DNA of 64,000 nucleotides from Diploptera punctata (lineage: Eukaryota; Arthropoda; Insecta; Blattodea; Blaberidae): assembly GCA_030220185.1 (NCBI GenBank), contig JASPKZ010009654.1:1-64000 (forward strand), in the 5' to 3' direction. The notes beneath the pieces are model-generated. The model saw only the letters and a list, made by a program, of their open reading frames with translations, did not search any database and had not been told where the DNA came from. Position 1 is the stretch's first letter. Each line of letters opens with the position of its first letter. Below are positions 42,285 through 52,475 of this stretch, piece by piece. A program made the translations under genes and the position numbers.

Positions 42285-43083
42285 TATTTTCGGATTTTAG
42301 AAACCAAATATGAAATTATTGTATTGTCACGGGTCCTCTACACGTATACAAAGTTTCAAGTCAATCCAATGTTTCTAAGGGGGTGAAAATCGCGTTGAAA
42401 GATTCCGTTACATTGATACAAAAACACTATTTTTGATTTTCTGATGATTCTGGCCAGGAATTTAGAAAATAAATATGAAATTATTGTATTGTCACGGGTC
42501 CTCTACAAGTATATACAAAGTTTCAAGTCGATCCAATGTTTCTAAGTGGGTGAAAATCGCGTTGAAAGATTCCGTTACATTGATACAAAAACACTATTTT
42601 TGATTTTCTGATGATTCTGGCCAGGATTTTAGAAAATAAATATGAAATTATTGTATTGTCACGGGTCCTCTACAAGTATACAAAGTTTCAAGTCGATCCA
42701 ATGTTTCTAAGTGGGTGAAAATCGCGTTGAAAGATTCCGTTACATTAATACAAAAACACTATTTTTGATTTTCTGATGATTCTGGCCAGGATTTTAGAAA
42801 ATAAATATGAAATTATTGTATTGCCACGGGTCCTCTACAAGTATACAAAGTTTCAAGTCGATGCAATGTTTCTAAGTGAGTGAAAATCGCGTTGAAATAT
42901 TCCGTTACATTGATACAAAAACACCTTTTTTTGATTTTCTGATGATTATGGCCAGGATTTTAGAAAATAAATATGAAATTATTGTATTGTCGCGGGTCCT
43001 CTACAAGTATACAAAGTTTCAAGTCGATCCAATGATTTTAAGTGGGTGAAAATCGCGTTGAAATATTCCGTTACATAGATAGA
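42285..43083. repeat. 166-bp tandem repeat, about five units
   Basis: GGCCAGG recurs at 42452, 42619, 42784 and 42950 (spacing 167, 165, 166). Each unit has AAATATGAAATTATTGTATTG, ACGGGTCCTCTACAAGTATA, CAAAGTTTCAAGTCGATCCA, GGGTGAAAATCGCGTTGAAAG, TCCGTTACATTGATAC, TTTTGATTTTCTGATGATT. The left composite copy has only one, so copy number has changed since the two elements diverged. Confidence 0.95.
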
Positions 43084-43227
43084 TAGATAGATACAGGTCA
43101 AGCTAATATAAAGCGTGTAAAAATTACAACCGTCAACAAACGCTAACATGGGCTCCACTGGGGTAAAATTTTGCGGATGTAAAATAGTTCCCCATTGGTT
43201 TCATTGGACGGGGGACTACTTCAGAGA

Positions 43228-43303
43228 ATTAATGGTAAAGATAGAAAGCTTATGTCCGCGCGGGTATGAACCTAGGGTATTGATAGTGCCAGAGAGTAGT
43301 TAT
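43228..43303 (+). pseudogene. RTE-like LINE terminal stub
   Basis: AGAAAGCTTATGTCCGCGCGGGTATGAACC..GATAGTGCCAGAGAG is the last ~75 bp of the RTE family. Confidence 0.65.
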
Positions 43304-43880
43304 CATCAGTTAGGTAGTTATCATCCCTGTTATCCATGAAATAAATTTACCAGAAAATCATGCGTACGTTTGAATCACAGTAGTATTTTTTTAGGCTGTT
43401 ATTATTTTCTAAAGAAGGTAGGCTTGTTTACGCTTTAGAGGACGTTGTGTATTTGTGAACAAACTTTATCGTTTCATAAGTATTGTTTTACATGTTCTTA
43501 CTTAGAGATTGTGCTCAAATTCTAAATCCATGCGGTTGGTTACAGTTCCACGAAACGGAATAACTTTGTAAGTTAAGGAAGCTCGAGTGCATACAGTGAT
43601 GGGAATAAAGCTTTAAAATTATCCCACAGAAAGTTCAGAAACAGAAAATAATTCACAGCTCTCGTAATAAAGTTCTTGATACATAACTCTCTTGCATTGT
43701 TACGTAGCAGAGTCTTCGTGAATTGGCACGTAACGTTCTCCTCTCAAAATATAAGTACTGTAATAAGAGATTACTATGAAGCTTTAATGAAGTGATAAAT
43801 ATTGCCAGAACGTGGCTGTATAACGGCAACTTACTGAGTGTTCGTAAATAACAATAGTAAATACTGAATTCACTTTAATA
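43304..43880. other. No recognisable feature
   Basis: No shared repeat seen; ends at the target duplication of the next element. Confidence 0.4.
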
Positions 43881-44013
43881 CCTTAAAATTAGTACTAATA
43901 AAATTCATTATTAAAACCGTTGAGGTGGACAGTCATAAAATAAAATAAATTAAAATATACCTTCTTAAGTAAAATCCGTCGTCCCCAACTTATAAAATGT
44001 GTAATATTTATGC

Positions 44014-44051
44014 CTGTAGGCCTTTCAGAACATCCGTCCCATCTTCAGCAG
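44014..44051 (-). ncRNA. Hammerhead-like motif, copy C left arm
   Basis: CUG, CUGAAGA, U, GGGAC-GGAU-GUUCU, GAA, AGGCCU, A, CAG. Both invariant boxes are intact. Stem II has two G-U pairs; stem I is only the 3-bp CUG/CAG. AGGCCU is self-complementary as in copy A. Confidence 0.5.
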
Positions 44052-44173
44052 TTCATTCTTCGCTACAGCATCCAGTATGATGTATGATGCTGCTGGTCCT
44101 AATGTGGCTTTGTCACGACACATTAGGACCAGCAGCATCAAACATCATACTGGATGCTGTAGCGAAGAATGAA

Positions 44174-44211
44174 CTGCTGAAGATGGGACGGATGTTCTGA
44201 AAGGCCTACAG
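44174..44211 (+). ncRNA. Hammerhead-like motif, copy C right arm
   Basis: Identical in sequence to the left-arm motif, on the opposite strand. Transcription through the whole element would give one sense and one antisense motif that would prefer to pair with each other. Confidence 0.5.
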
Positions 44212-44387
44212 GCATAAATATTACATATTTTATAAGTTGAGGACGACGGATTTTACCTAAGAAGGTATATTTAACTTGTTTTATTTTATGGCCTTAAAAT
44301 TAGTTCGCAGTTATTGGTTACATCATTTGCATGTGAACTCTTCAAACGTTACGAATGATTTCATGAAACTCACACAGCACGCAGCCA

Positions 44388-44525
44388 TAACACACACACA
44401 CACAACACACATACACGCACACAAAATACAGACACCACAAACACCCACACACAAACACGTATAAACATACATCATGGACACAACTCACGCATTACAAACG
44501 CCCACATACACACATAAACTAACAC
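44388..44525. repeat. CA-rich low-complexity tract
   Basis: Irregular CACA runs interrupted by T and G over about 135 bases. Confidence 0.85.
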
Positions 44526-44627
44526 ACTGGCTGTATCGAACCCGTAGGTTCATGACCGCGCGGATATAAGCTCTCCATATATCCCTATCCTGAGCTAATG
44601 TTTATCAATCATTCTCTCTCTAATCTA

Positions 44628-46134
44628 CACTGCTCAAAAGAATTAGGGGATATTGTAGAATAACCTATTAAGACTATGTTTTTAGTAACAGTTTTAGATG
44701 CAATCACTTTCTATTACTCCAAAAGAATGTCAACAAGAGTTTGAAGTCATTACGTAACCTCTGTACCACACCAGATGTCAAAGAGATCCTGATTAGGAAT
44801 ATGGCAAACAAACAAAGCAACATTAACATGGGTGAAAATGTTTCTTTAGTATGGTGTATGGTCTCCTCGAACGGCCAGCACTGCCACACACCTGTATGGC
44901 ATTGATGCAATGAGGTTAGCAATGAGTTCTTGGGGGATACGTGGCCACTCTTCCATAAGAGCAATGTGCAGCTCTGGAACAGTTGTGGGAGGTGCTGGTC
45001 TGCCTGCAATGCACCTGCCTAATGCATCCCACACATGCTCAATCGGATTTAAGTCCGGGGAGGAAGCTGGCCATTGCATACGCTCGATACCCTCCACTTC
45101 CAGCATGTCGTCCACCAAGCCAGCTCTGTGGGGTCGTGCATTATCGTCCATAAAAAAGAAAAGAATCACCTATGGCATCAGCATAAGGCACGACAAAAGG
45201 TCGGAGAATCTCATCTCTATACTTTACCGCAGTCAAAGTACTACCTTGGATAACGTAGAGGTCCTTACGTCCACCACCGACTCCTGCCTACACCATCAAT
45301 CCACCGCCACCATATGGGGATTTTTCACGTACAAACGCGGGATTGTTTCGTGTCCCTTTTTCTCTCCAGATGAATACGCGCCGACTTGCACATTCCATGT
45401 TGAATCGCGACTCATCAGAAAAAAGAACTGATCTCCATTCAGCATGCCTCCACCCACGATGTTCCTCCGCCCAGTTTCTGCGATCTCTACGGTATTGTGG
45501 AGTTAACCTGGTACACACCATGGGCCTACGGGCATAGAGACCACTTCCATGTAGTCGATTACGGACAGTTTGAGTTGACACCCTGCGTCCTGTTGCTGTT
45601 TGAAGTGTATTTCGCAGTTGAGTTGGATTCTGCTGTCTATTCCGACGGGCTGTTAACAAGAGGTAACGATCATCCCTTGCTGTTGTTGCCCTTGGTCGAC
45701 CTTGTGCGGCTCTTCTGTGAACAGTATGTTCTTTGAAAATGATTCCAAAGACTGGAAACCACGCTTTGAGACACCCCAATGGCTTGTGCCACCTCTTGTT
45801 GTGTCTGTCCAGCTTCCATCCTTCCTATGGCCCGCCAAGCCATTGGTTCAGGTAAATCACGTTGTCGAGGCATCACTGTCCCTAAGGCAAGTCATTTACT
45901 AACTGAAAACTGGACTGGATTTAAAAACAGCAACAAAACATTCACCCCCACACCACCCTTTCACATCAACAGTACAGACACTGCCCTCTGGTGTGGTACC
46001 GAGGTTACGTAACAACTTCAAACTCTTATTTACATTATCTTGGAGTAATAGAAAGTGATTGCATCTAATACTATTCCAAAAAACATAGTCTTAATAGGTT
46101 ATTCTACAATATCCCCTAATTTTTTTGAGCAGTG
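44628..46134 (-). mobile_element. Tc1/mariner-superfamily transposon, complete ends
   Basis: 1507 bp between TA dinucleotides (44626-44627 and 46135-46136). Terminal repeats CACTGCTCAAAAGAATTAGG and CACTGCTCAAAAAAATTAGG extend inward for about 150 bp with few differences, up to ACGTAACCTC and ACCACACCAGA. The transposase lies on the minus strand. Terminal repeats of this length are longer than the ~30 bp of classic mariners. The structure is intact but the transposase is frameshifted, so the copy is dead yet not very old. Confidence 0.9.
44846..45876 (-). pseudogene. Tc1-like transposase, frameshifted
   Basis: The starting frame MMPRQRDLPEPMAWRAIGRM carries the first helix-turn-helix (GQTQQEVAQAIGVSQSVVS). 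A second frame (from ~45779) holds GRPRATTARDDRYL, the second DNA-binding region RRVSTQTVRNRL, and FSDESRFN with the first catalytic Asp. A third frame (45169-44846) begins near MDDNARPH with the second Asp, 34 residues before the Glu of NPIEHVWD: a DD34E triad as in Tc1. Three frames imply at least two frameshifts. Full length would be about 340 residues, normal for the family. Confidence 0.85.
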
Positions 46135-46255
46135 TATTTCCTTCTTTATGGTTAATGTTATTCTCCCACATCATTCTTATTCTACCAACTGGACTTTTCC
46201 CTCTGATTTTCCTATAAGAAGTTTCCATGTCCCTTTTTCATTTCTCATTCGTACC

Positions 46256-47394
46256 CCCCCCCACACACACACACACATACAAAACTTATATGAAATAATG
46301 TTTTAGTCAATATTTTGAATTATAGAACAGCGGTTTCAACAATATTTATACGGTATATTAATTGTCTTTGTGCATTGTGTATGAGCGATGAGAGATAAAG
46401 AGCGTTTTAATGTATTATCAATTCAGGTTTACCCATAATTGATCAGTGAATAGCTCAATCGTATTATCCACTTTACTTTTACTACTTTATGGTTTCAATG
46501 CAATTTAAACAGTCCTTTGAAACTTTTGAAAAAAAGAACTAACTTTACTGTAAAGTAATTTGAATTATAAATTAAATACATATTTAATAAGAGCTGCACT
46601 GAACATCATATTGATAGCTTTTATGTGTTTGATCTTCAACATAACGTAACAAATCTGGCGTTAAAAAAAACATTTCTGTATCAAAGAGACTAATGTTGAT
46701 CTTTGTATAAAGCGAAAGGATTTTATACGTAGTAATATCTGATAACAATTTGAGGTGATGTATGACGTGCTATTAGGTGGTGGTGCTTTATCTCTGACAG
46801 GACAGAGGGGCTGTCACAACAAAACTACCCCTCCCATATCCATTCACTCACCTCGTAAAATAGAAGAGTCTCATTGGTAGAGGTTTACTGCCCCCAGCAC
46901 GGAAACGTATCGCGCCCCAGGGATGGAAAGTCGACGTCCCTTTGTCAGGGGTTGACAGAATTTTCTCTTTATCTGAGAAATATAATTACAGGTCTGAAAT
47001 TTATGATTATGTGATGGGATTTATGGTTCTCTGGAGTATCCTTTCAAATGTACGTTAGAGAAATACGGCATTGCACTAACTATTAATGTTCTTCTTCTGC
47101 TTTATTTAAAATGGTTCTCTCTCAAACCTCTTAGCATAATTTATTCTTTCATATGGTTCCCACAGTGGGAACTAAACAGATATTTTACTTTCAGTGAAAT
47201 AAACAGCAAGTATAAACAATAGGATGTTAGCTTTCCTGGCTCTAAATTTTAATTGTGCTTCTTGGGAAGTCTACCATATAAAATCCACATTCCTGAGAGA
47301 GGACCGCGGAGTTAGCTTGCCTGATATATTATTTCTTGAGGGTAAAAAAATGACAGTTTGGCCGAAATATGAATATAGTATAGTCGAAATATTA
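46256..47394. other. Unassigned; GC-richer block near 46760-46970
   Basis: The block at 46760-46970 is compositionally different and contains no open frame or tRNA-like boxes that I can identify. The rest is AT-rich. Confidence 0.35.
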
Positions 47395-47994
47395 CAAGTA
47401 ATGCCACGAGTGATTTCAAATTTATCTAGAGGATTTAGAAATCAAGAGTGGCATTTGTTACGACTATTTAACGAATAAAATGAAGCTGTTTACTCACAAA
47501 TCAATTTTAAATATAGTTATTTTAATATATTTATATATTTAATATAAACGGCGATTTTTGAAAACAAATGAGAAATGTTTGGTTATGTTTTATTTGTTCA
47601 TCCACTGCAACTAGATCATATTATTTATTGCCAAATAGGATCACAATAATGTAAGAATCACCCTAGTGGAGAAAAAATTAAACATATGAAACTGTATATT
47701 ATAACCAACGTCATAGGTTATTAATTACTTAAAAGCACTATTATTAAACACACAACAATAAAATGTGTAGTGCGATGGAATCCGTTCATTATTTGCTATA
47801 TTCAACGCATTTGTTGGATAGTCAGTCACTACAAAATAATGCTCTGACCTGTTCAGAATGTTAAAAAGGAGGAGCTTTCTTATTTTGGTAAACGATAAAT
47901 ATCGAGGTTAACTCGACTGTCATTGGTTGTGAAACAAAATTCACTGAAACGTGATTGGTCATTGACTTCCATTTGGGGTATGAGTTAAATAGTC
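47395..47994 (+). mobile_element. H-family repeat, copy 6
   Basis: Starts ACAAGTAATGCCACGAGTGATTTC with the short hairpin form (AATTTATCTAGAGGATTTAGAAATC); internal CGACTATTTAACGAATAAAATG; ends GGGGTATGAGTTAAATAGTC. Confidence 0.85.
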
Positions 47995-48354
47995 AGTTTA
48001 AAATCCTATTTTACTCTGCTGATTTATCCAAGAAATCATTAGTAAGTAAATGGGCTAAATATAAAACTTCAAAGTTTTATTCATAGGCCAAAAAATATGC
48101 ATAGTGGCTCAATATTTTAAGCCTTTGAAACAAAATCCTTTCTGCATACTTACATATTATGAAATCATCAGCGTTGAGAATGTAGGCCTATAGCATTTTT
48201 ATTCAAATAATTCTGTGATGATAAATGTAGACATTAAAACAAAAGAAAAAACAATCGGCTGAAATGATGATAACGAATAATAGATGTAATTAATCATTTT
48301 CTGATGTAAAAGAATCAATATATTTTTAAGGTATTAAATGTAACAATCCAAACT
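47995..48354. other. No recognisable feature
   Basis: AT-rich, no repeat recognised. Confidence 0.4.
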
Positions 48355-48995
48355 ACAGAAAGAAAGTTTCCTTCATTTTCTTTAACTGATCTCTCTTTTT
48401 ACCTCTCATCGTTTCTCTCATATACCACTTATCTGGCATGTCTTTTCAACAATTCGTTTTCTTTCGTTTACTCTTTTTTTTTGTGATTTTTCCTTCTTAT
48501 AGTTTAATCTTACTTCTCCCTTTCCTTCAAAGTTCATCTCTTTCACTTTTTTGGTTGTGTTCGTTTTTTTTTTCGTTCGATCTGTTCTTAATCAAAGTTC
48601 CTCTCCTTCACTATTTACCTCAATCACTGTTCTTGTGTTTTTTCTTTGAATTTGTATCCATTACTCTCCCGTTCATAATTAGATTCCTCTTTTTATAATC
48701 ATTTACTTTCGTTCATTATTTATTTTATCAACTTGTTCTTCGCTTTCTAGTAAATACTCTGTCGTTTGTTCTTTCTTATTGACAACTTAATATTTCCTCT
48801 TTCATTCTATTTATTAATACTCTCTTGATCTTCTATTTATCTTTCTTATTTTTCTTTTCTCGTTGATACTTAACTTTTGTATGGAACCATGATATCTGGT
48901 TCATATGTAATACTACTGTGTTTATTTTCCTTCTTCCTATCGTTCACTGGTCCTCATAATTCATCTCTCTATCTCTCTCTCTCACTTTACCTAAG
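48355..48995. repeat. Pyrimidine-rich tract of about 640 bp
   Basis: The plus strand is strongly T+C biased over this length (runs such as TTCTTTCGTTTACTCTTTTTTT and CTCTCTATCTCTCTCTCTCAC) without being a simple repeat. The 86-codon Phe/Leu-rich open frame in it follows from composition. Confidence 0.75.
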
Positions 48996-49439
48996 CTTTA
49001 TTTGTTGAAGCTCTGTGTTAATCAAGGTTTCAAGTTTGTTAGTGGCCTTCTGTTACTTTAAAATCAGTGTTCTGACTACATCAAAGACTTTTGCAGGGTG
49101 TCACAGTGACACTTTAAGTGTCAAGTTCATATCAGCTCGGTGTCACGTTTTAAATGTGTGTCACATTAAATCCTACTAAACCAAATAACAAAAACTAGCT
49201 CGTTTCTTCATGAACTGTATCTTTCTCCATAATTAATTAATGATAGGATTTTAAGCGTAATTAAATAGTCGCTTAATATATGTAACAAGAAAATGTTATA
49301 GATGTTTATATGTTTTAGTAACTAGAGAATCGTGATGATCACACGAAGAAATCGGACAGAGGGGCAAACTGGTATAAGCTCTGCTGTCAATTCCTAACAA
49401 ATAAAAATATAGTTAGACGTTTGAGAGTTATTAGGATAT
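48996..49439. other. Unassigned; clustered GTGTCAC words near 49097-49168
   Basis: GTGTCAC/GTGACAC occurs four times within ~70 bases (GGGTGTCACAGTGACACTTT, CGGTGTCACGTTTT, TGTGTCACATTA), including a palindrome. Nothing else recognised. Confidence 0.4.
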
Positions 49440-49950
49440 TAACAACAATATAATAGAACAAGTTAATAACTTTACTTATCTTTGCTGCAATCTTTCCTAC
49501 GACACATGTAAAGACATAGACATAAAATTGGTCAAATTTAAAAAACTTATAGTAACAATAAAAATCATTCTTTTTCGAAAAGTACGCCCAGATACAATTC
49601 TAAAATTTTATAAAACAATGCCTCTTCCAACTATACTTTATGGTTCTGAAACCTGGACTCTTACTACAGGTAAATTAAATAGGATAGTAGCTGCAGAAAT
49701 GAAGTTATTAAGACCTTTAGCGGGTTATACGCTTTATGACCACATGCGTAATGAAGATATCCGCAAAGCTCTAAACACACCAGCAATAACTGAAATCATT
49801 CAAAAATATCAAAATAATTGGCATGAACACCTTCTGAGGATGCCAAACAATGGACTACCTCTGCAGCTATTGAACTACAGACCCACAGAGCGAAGAGACC
49901 CAGGAAGACCTAAGAAGAAATGGAGGGATCAATTTCTATCCTGAAGCGGA
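49440..49950 (+). pseudogene. LINE C-terminus (same type as 14900-16095)
   Basis: Frames read VNNFTYLCCNLSYDTCKDID, then a 138-codon open stretch with RKVRPDTILKFYKTMPLPTI, LYGSETWTL, AEMKLLRPLAGYTLYDHMRN, NNWHEHLLRMPNNGLP, LLNYRPTERRDPGRPKKKW, RDQFLS and stop, followed by AGCGGAACAGGCCAATGGCC and GATGATGATGATA. The open stretch covers most of the domain after the catalytic motif; the reverse-transcriptase core is missing. Confidence 0.8.
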
Positions 49951-50103
49951 ACAGGCCAATGGCCTAATACATGCCTGTCATTGATGATGATGATATATAC
50001 TTGAAGCTAGAGGAAAATCTTCAATCATTCTGTTAACTTCCTTCAAAATTTTGATTATGTAATCTACCTGAAATATTATAATAAATTGTCTTGAATAACA
50101 TTC

Positions 50104-50105
<2 letters not shown>

Positions 50106-50155
<50 letters not shown>
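50106..50155. repeat. (AT)n microsatellite
   Basis: About 50 bases of uninterrupted TA. Confidence 0.95.
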
Positions 50156-50157
<2 letters not shown>

Positions 50158-50690
50158 CCTATATCTCACACATTTTAATTTTTAAAGGGATAGTTTGATT
50201 TTTGGATAAAATATTGCTAAATGAACAGCGTGTAATTTCTATAAATTCAAATACAGAAGCGAAGAAAAATAATAAAAATAATGTTGATACTAAATGTCTG
50301 TAGTTTTAAAATACCGGAAAATTATACATTAATTTGTGCAATACACATGCCCTATAGCCTCAGAGCATAAAAGTGGATGTTCGTATATGGCAGTTTATAT
50401 GACGGGGTAATAAATATTTTAATATAAATAAATTTAATTTAAATTAAATAAAAATATAAAATTAAATAATATAATAATAAAATCAGTAAATATTGGAAGG
50501 GAATGAAAATAACAAATATATTCGTATTTAGCATCACATAAATCGCAAAAAGATAAGGGGAAAGTATAATGTGCAAATCACATTAGTCTTGAAAATGATA
50601 GCTTCGCTATTGAAACTAGTTGGCTTCTTTAACTTTTAATTTGGTGATTTGAGTATTTTATTGACTTCTTATAAAATACATTTATCATAA
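50156..50690. other. No recognisable feature
   Basis: AT-rich, no repeat recognised. Confidence 0.4.
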
Positions 50691-51226
50691 GTAATTCCAC
50701 GAGTGATTTCCAATTTATCTAGAGAATTTGGAAATCAAGAGTGGCATTTGTTGGGACTATTTAACGAATAAAATTAAGCTCTTTACTAAAAAATAATTAT
50801 TTGAATATAGTTACCGGTGTTTTAAAATATTTATATAGATAATGTAAACGGCTATGTTTGAAAACAAATTAGAAATGTGAGGTTATATATATTCACTGGA
50901 ACTCGATCGTATTATTTATTGCCAAATAGGATCGCAATATTGTAAGAATGCACTCTAGTGGAAAAATAAGGAAACACATCAAACTATTATAATCAACATT
51001 ATAGGTTAATCATTTATATTTTAAGTAAACAACTCAGTAAAATCACTGAATCTATTCATTATTTGCTACATTCAATATATTTGTTGGAGAAAAATAATGG
51101 TCTAACCTGTTCAGAATATTAAAAAAGAAGGAGCTTTCTTTTTCACAAAAACAGGAGCTGATAAAGAGAATTCGTTAAAGAGCGAGGTGAAACAAGACTG
51201 TCATTGGTTGTAAAACAACATTCATT

Positions 51227-51633
51227 AATTAAATAAAAATAAAACATAGTTTTATTTGATTTTCATATTTATTATATACTTCAGTGACAGCTGTTTCGGT
51301 ACAGTTAGATCTTTTGGAGGCTGTAGAAATTAATACATTTAAAAGTAGTAAAAAACTGTTAAATTCTCAACTTGATTTGAATGAATCCCCTTTGTTAAAT
51401 TTAAATAAATATTGTTGTATTGTTGCTTAGATCAGTTGGAACACAATTCATAATTTGTTAACATGTCTGAAGAAGGTACAGTGTACCGAAATAGCTGTCA
51501 CTCAATTATATAATAAATATGAAAATCAAATAAAACTACGTTTTTAAAACTACGTTTTTAAAACTACGTTTTATTTTTATATAATTAATAAATATGGATT
51601 TTCATCAAGTAAACACCAACTCAATTGATTATT
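51227..51633. mobile_element. Hammerhead-carrying foldback element, copy D, 16-bp target duplication
   Basis: TAAAACAACATTCATT at 51211-51226 and 51634-51649 flanks a 407-bp insert. Inverted arms: TTTATTTGATTTTCATATTTATTATATACTT near 51252 against its complement near 51500-51540, and GTGACAGCTGTTTCGGTAC against GTACCGAAATAGCTGTCAC. The left arm is interrupted after the GAAA box; the right arm has the complete motif. ACTACGTTTTTAAA is repeated three times near 51533-51570. Different sequence from copies A-C but the same architecture. Confidence 0.85.
51465..51501 (+). ncRNA. Hammerhead-like motif, copy D
   Basis: GU, CUGAAGA, one extra A, stem II GGUAC-AGU-GUACC (perfect 5 bp), GAA, AUAGCUGU (self-complementary with one G-U pair), C, AC. 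Cleavage triplet would be GUC, the most common hammerhead triplet. In the left arm the equivalent third stem is ACAGCUGU, a perfect palindrome. Stem I is short (GU/AC). Confidence 0.5.
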
Positions 51634-51698
51634 TAAAACAACATTCATTGAAACGTGATTGGTCATTATCTAGCTTTTGTGGCATGAGTTAAATAGTC

Positions 51699-52475
51699 AC
51701 CAAGAAGATCCTTCTGTTGTATTAGCATACATATAATATTCATATAAATTGAATTATGATATTAATAAACATTAAAAACACATTAAGCTAATATAATAAG
51801 GCAATTATCATATTATAGGAACGTATGATTAGAGTTATTAAGGACTATGCGGTCAAATATTGGAACTTTTTTTCATTTCAATATATATTACAATTTTACA
51901 AAGTGCTCAACTAACATAACCATATATTCTGGAAAACAGATTTCACTATCCCTAGTGTACGAACAAACTATGAATATCTTAATTAGTTGTTTTACAAGTA
52001 AACATTCTTACATATTCTTTATTTAGTTGTAAAATATTTTATAATAGAAAGTGAAATTTTCAACGTAAATTATGTAAACAAATTCACTTTAAAATTATTT
52101 TATTAGATTTTTAAAGTTGATACAATTTTTTTTCTTCCAGTTTTCGATTAATGTTTCTGAAATGTGCATGATCGTTGATATTAAAAAATATATATGACTA
52201 ATTTATTGTTAAAATAAATTTACGTTTTACGTTTTATCAGTGGAATATTTTAGAATAAAACACAAAAAATAGAAAATAGTTGAACTCTATACAATGTTAA
52301 TATTTATTGTACAAGTAACATTGTTCGCCAGAAAAATCAATGTTAATACTGCTTATTTCAATTATGGAAGTTCTGCTCTAAAAACGTTCCGGGTGTTTAA
52401 TCTGAATAAAAAAATCATCTTTTCATCATTGAAGCTATTTAATTTTTACTTTGAATAAAATCATTCCCCTTCATG
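51699..52475. other. No recognisable feature
   Basis: AT-rich, no repeat recognised. Confidence 0.4.

Larger units (their letters stand above)
41590..43120 (-). mobile_element. Composite inverted element, right copy
   Basis: Inverted counterpart of 37455-38740. On the minus strand: ACACGCTTTATATTAGCTTGACCTG (43118 down), about five tandem 166-bp units, TATAATAGGTTGCGG, the truncated tRNA-Tyr-like sequence, TAGCTCATACTACAATAGTATC and the foldback (42005-41590). The foldback arms pair across a centre near 41795 and match those at 38255-38690. Confidence 0.7.
43894..44291. mobile_element. Hammerhead-carrying foldback element, copy C, 13-bp target duplication
   Basis: CCTTAAAATTAGT at 43881-43893 and 44292-44304 flanks a 398-bp insert. 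Arms of about 170 bp (43934-44106 and 44119-44290) are nearly perfect inverted copies around CTTTGTCACG. The unpaired left end reads ACTAATAAAATTCAT..AACCGTTGAGGTGG, as in copies A and B. Each arm has one hammerhead-like motif. The 13-bp duplication points to integration like a retroelement, not like a cut-and-paste foldback transposon. Confidence 0.85.
44528..46255 (-). pseudogene. RTE-like LINE 3' fragment, split by a Tc1/mariner element
   Basis: 44528-44627 (CTGTATCGAACCCGTAGG, ATAAGCTCTCCATATATCCC, CAATCATTCTCTCTCTAATCTA) and 46135-46255 (TTTCCTTCTTTATGG, TTAATGTTATTCTCCCACATC, TTCTACCAACTGG) are consecutive in the intact order seen at 3490-3720. The break carries the TA duplication of the inserted element. 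Confidence 0.85.
50691..51698 (+). mobile_element. H-family repeat, copy 7, split by a hammerhead foldback
   Basis: 50691-51226 and 51650-51698 are the two parts. Start ATCATAAGTAATTCCACGAG with short hairpin (TTTCCAATTTATCTAGAGAATTTGGAAATC); internal GGGACTATTTAACG; right part GAAACGTGATTGGTCATT..GGCATGAGTTAAATAGTC. Confidence 0.85.

Noticed and set aside
44910..45902. Plus-strand open frames up to 173 codons
   Set aside because: They are antisense shadows of the Tc1-like transposase on the minus strand.
48438..48698. 86-codon Phe/Leu-rich open frame as a membrane protein
   Set aside because: The composition follows from the pyrimidine-rich tract; no start context, homologous copy or conserved pattern.
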